Shown here one piece after another: positions 61,132 to 64,000 of a stretch of DNA of 64,000 nt (the first letter of the stretch is position 1; each line of letters starts with the position of its first letter). Source of the DNA: Ophioderma brevispina. Its lineage: Eukaryota; Echinodermata; Ophiuroidea; Amphilepidida; Ophiodermatidae. The notes beneath the pieces were generated by a model. That model ran no database searches, was not told where the DNA came from, and saw only the letters and a program-made list of their open reading frames with translations. The position numbers were made by a program, and so were the translations under genes. Location of the stretch: the NCBI GenBank assembly GCA_023653785.1, contig JAMKCH010012512.1:1-64000 (forward strand). The letters run 5' to 3'.

Positions 61132-61285
61132 GATTTTGGTAGACGTTTTCATATAGAGTCCCATGATGCAATTGAATATTACAATTGATTCTGTCATGCG
61201 CTGTATGACGCTGTGCAGCACTTGACGGATAATGCAATACCTCTTTGCACCATGGGACTTCTATATGAAGTCCTACCGAAATTTT
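61132..61285. mobile_element. 154-bp MITE, right-arm copy
   Basis: Mirror partner of 59,021-59,180. The ends ATTTTGGTAGACGTTTTCAT and the inverse of ATGAAGTCCTACCGAAATTT pair. It sits in the same Helitron-like flank (AAATTGCTGCAAATTGGG on one side, GAGGGCCATCAACCG on the other). Confidence 0.78.
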
Positions 61286-64000
61286 GAGGGCCATCAACCG
61301 TTTGGACTCTACCCTCCAATTCGGGACGAATTTTTCATTGATCGGGGCTGACTTTTACACTGACCGCGCTTTTGCCCCTTCGGCCCGGCTGCCTACAGAT
61401 GTAACTACCTATGTGCGTGGGCGGCCGCCTTTGTAAGGGGTGAAGGCGGCACTTATTTATTGACAAATAGGTTGCAATGATTCAAACAATGAACTGTAAT
61501 GAGATCATCATTCTAGGTCTAATGTAAATATAGGCCTACTCTTTACTCGAGGCAGGGCCGTACGCAGGAATTACTTTTTTGAGGGGGGGGGGGAGTCGGG
61601 ACCTCGAAAAAGTGGACTTTTTTGGTATAAGTGGATCAACCCCCACACCGGTCCTTTTTTAACATCTCATCACCCTAAAATGGGTTTTCTTGTCAAAATT
61701 TCTCTTAAATTTTGGGACCTCTTCATCCATAAATTAAGCAATAAGTGGACCTTTTCGGCCCTTTTGTGGGGTGCAACCGCATCCCAGCACGCCCCTTGCG
61801 TACGGGTCTGGTTCGAGGAAAGCATGCCCACTTTTCATTCTCTCCCATATATGTGTGCAATAATATGTGTGCCAATGTGTATATAGGTCTAACTTGGAGA
61901 TCCAACCAGTCAATAACTTTTGAGCGTATCAGTATATGGGAGAGAATGAGAAAGGACATGCTTTCCTTGAGCAAAGAATATATTTTACATTAGACGAATC
62001 TCATTATCTCATTACAGTTAACTATTACGCCGCAAATATGGGTATGGGTCTCACTTATTTAGTCTTCTGGTATGACCCTTTTTTCATGCCAATTTTGGTA
62101 TGGTAATCTTTTTCCAAATCTTAAACAATTTCTTGAAAATTAAGTCCAATCTCCTCAACCTGAAGCCAAAATTTTCCAAATTTGCGAAAAAAGGTCAAAA
62201 TTTGAAGAAAACATGGCAAAATTGTCATACGTTAAATCTCTGCATGGTATAAGCTACGGGTCCCTTTTTCGGCACTAAATCACTATAGGCCCTAGATATG
62301 GGCCCTACTTCCAGATTCTCGGAGGTACGTACGCGTCCGTCCCTACCCAAACCAAACTTGAGACCACGGCAATATCAATATTTTGTCATAATGAAACCAA
62401 TGATTGAAAAATAATAATAAAAAATAATAAAATAATAAAAATATTAAAACTTGGAATAAAGGAAAGATTTAGAAGTCGAAATCGGTGTTTAATCTATCAT
62501 TGTAAACAACTTCGCAGTCATGTTGCAAAAATCAATAACATGGCCTAATGCCTAAAATTACAACTTTGAGGCGATTTTGTTTTGTACCACTGCTGTTGTT
62601 TTTATCTATTATATTTTATTCTATGATTTTTCCTGAGTAATTATGGCCAAATGACTCCCCTTTTCCACATACACATATCTGATATTGGCATAGATAGGGG
62701 TAACCGATTAGACGTATGTTTTTAGAGGTCCGCCCCATCCGATTTTTCGAGGCGGCCGATGCGAGCATACAAATCCTAAATAATTTTCTTATCATTTTTT
62801 AGACACTTTTCAGTATTTTGCTGGAAAAATTTCACTGTAATATTTAAAGAATGTGTAATAGATACAACTACTTCATGACTAATTGCGCAATTTTAACACC
62901 GCATTTCACGTTTGTCATGTCACCCTTAATTGTAAAATAAGAATAGATTACACATCTTTTGGCAGTCATGTTGCAAGAACTGAACTAAAATGCTTAAAAA
63001 ACAACATAAGATGATTTTTTTATTCTGCTATGTTTTTTCTGGTGGTGTCTTATTTTGTGATATTTGGGTATAAAATGACCAAAATGAATCTCAGCCTCCA
63101 ATACACGATACATGACCGCTAATGACGATATGAAATGACGTACACTCTCTCACTTTTTGAACATACTGTTTACCCATACCCCCCCCAACCCCCCCCCCCC
63201 CCCAACCGGATTTAAAAAAAATCATGTCAGGACTTTGGCTCCAACAACATCACATCATTTACATACGCATACCCTATTAACTCTTGTTATGTGGTATCAA
63301 CTGGTGTTTTGTAGTTTATCAAGGCCTTTTATTCACCTACTTGACACAAAGAAATTGAACCTTTGCGTAACACATAATCGTGTAAGTGTTTGGGCCTATG
63401 TTTGCTGTAGTAATTACATGTACACCACCATGACGCCACTTGCCGTACCCCCACACATGATGTACTGATTAGAGGTCGAAACCAATTATTTCTTCCAAAA
63501 TACGTTAATGATCATGACGCTAATTGATTCGATAAATAAAATGTCTCTCAACGTATTGTCTCAACGTAAGAGGTATCTTTATCCTCTAAAAATTTTTTTT
63601 TTTGTCTTTACCAAAAAATAATAAGTTTAAGAAAAATAAATATCAAAGAACTGGTCAAACTCGCCAACGCGATCACGATTTAACGCGACGAACAAAAAGG
63701 TCCCAATTTTGCGGGCAAAATAACAACGTTGTTGATATTAGAAAGTATTTTTCATAATTCTAATACGTAGGATAAATCAATCTTGAATGTTTTGTTTTTT
63801 GGCGTAGACCTCTTATTGTTCTCTTTATCACCAAGAATTAATATTTTACAAGAATACATCAAAACCTCGAAGGACCATGGGTAATTAAGCACAACATGAA
63901 TGATACCTCGTACCCTAGACTATGGTACCTATCCACAATTAAAGTACTTCACTCTTTTTCAAACCACGGGAATTCAATACGCATTTACTACTGCTTTACA

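Larger units (their letters stand above)
56670..63390. repeat. Giant inverted repeat (palindrome), arms about 3.2-3.5 kb
   Basis: The reverse complement of 60,173-63,390 matches 56,670-60,172 throughout. Paired landmarks include TTCAATTTCTTTGTGTC (56,687 with 63,355), the (ATT)n tract (57,545 with 62,420), ACGGACGCGTACGTACCTCC (57,937 with 62,340) and CACATAGGTAGTTACATCTG (58,889 with 61,410). They also include GACAATAATTGTTT-like and GTTATGCGATA words, and a 14-17 base G run (59,978) with a C run (60,340). The axis is near 60,172, inside the hairpin TGCCTGCGCAAGCGCGGGCA. Arms differ by many one-base indels, one 290-bp insertion on the left and different sequence beyond the outer ends. Confidence 0.93.
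60155..64000 (-). mobile_element. Helitron-like element, copy III (inverted, runs off edge)
   Basis: Minus-strand copy with its 3' end at the shared hairpin. 60,173-63,390 mirrors copy II's 3' part; 63,485-64,000 mirrors copy II's 5' part (about 50,495 down to 49,985), with landmarks AACGTATTTT, AATCGTGATCGCGTTGGCGA, AAGATTGATTTATC and CCCGTGGTTTG. The 5' terminus should lie about 220 bases beyond the window. It lacks the 6.2-kb insert of copy II. About 95 bp near 63,390-63,485 match neither part. Confidence 0.72.

Overview
This window is animal genomic DNA with no host gene that I can support. It has no rRNA genes, operons or long ORFs; the longest open frame is 173 codons. It is AT-rich with many poly(G)/poly(C) tracts and is dominated by transposable elements typical of marine invertebrates: BEL/Pao, several LINE fragments including one with a PHD-like segment, Helitron-like elements, a tRNA-type SINE head, MITEs and satellites. 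Frequent TAGGCCTA-like words and this repertoire suggest an invertebrate deuterostome (echinoderm or hemichordate), but that is a low-confidence inference. Repeat copies differ mostly by one-base insertions and deletions, so many frameshifts may be consensus errors and not decay.

Layout: 1-2,122 unassigned AT-rich DNA. 2,123-12,271 one BEL/Pao LTR retrotransposon on the minus strand (5' LTR 11,907-12,271, gag, zinc knuckles, RT, RNase H, integrase, about 1.9 kb of unexplained sequence, 3' LTR 2,123-2,458). 12,599-17,880 a tandem set of Helitron-like units of about 1.25 kb. Each has a TTTCAGTGATC minisatellite and a GC-rich terminal hairpin, and part of the array is duplicated with a 1.9 kb period. 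17,880-18,000 a tRNA-derived SINE head. 18,460-19,960 a satellite of roughly 230-380 bp units. 20,075-23,360 a plus-strand LINE (PHD-like segment, endonuclease, RT). 23,360-36,260 mostly unassigned AT-rich DNA with a triplicated repeat, an endonuclease fragment and a MITE. 36,266-40,720 three further LINE fragments. 40,960-42,920 a poly(C)-bounded repeat family, found again at 53,030-54,420. 43,150-46,296 a CpG-containing tandem block and a Helitron-like 3' end.

The most interesting part is 46,297-64,000. Three copies of one long Helitron-like family lie here. Copy I (46,297-49,767) ends in a GC hairpin, and copy II starts at the very next base with the Helitron-like 5' motif TCTATACTATAAAG. 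Copy II carries an insertion of about 6.2 kb (50,510-56,670) and ends at 60,190. Copy III is inverted, shares its terminal hairpin with copy II, and runs off the right edge. The result is a giant palindrome (about 56,670-63,390) whose axis, near 60,172, falls inside the transposon's own terminal hairpin. A MITE sits at mirror positions in both arms but is absent from copy I. A 290-bp insertion is in the left arm only, and the 6.2-kb insert is absent from copy III. These differences argue that the palindrome is an aged genomic structure and not a simple read artefact.
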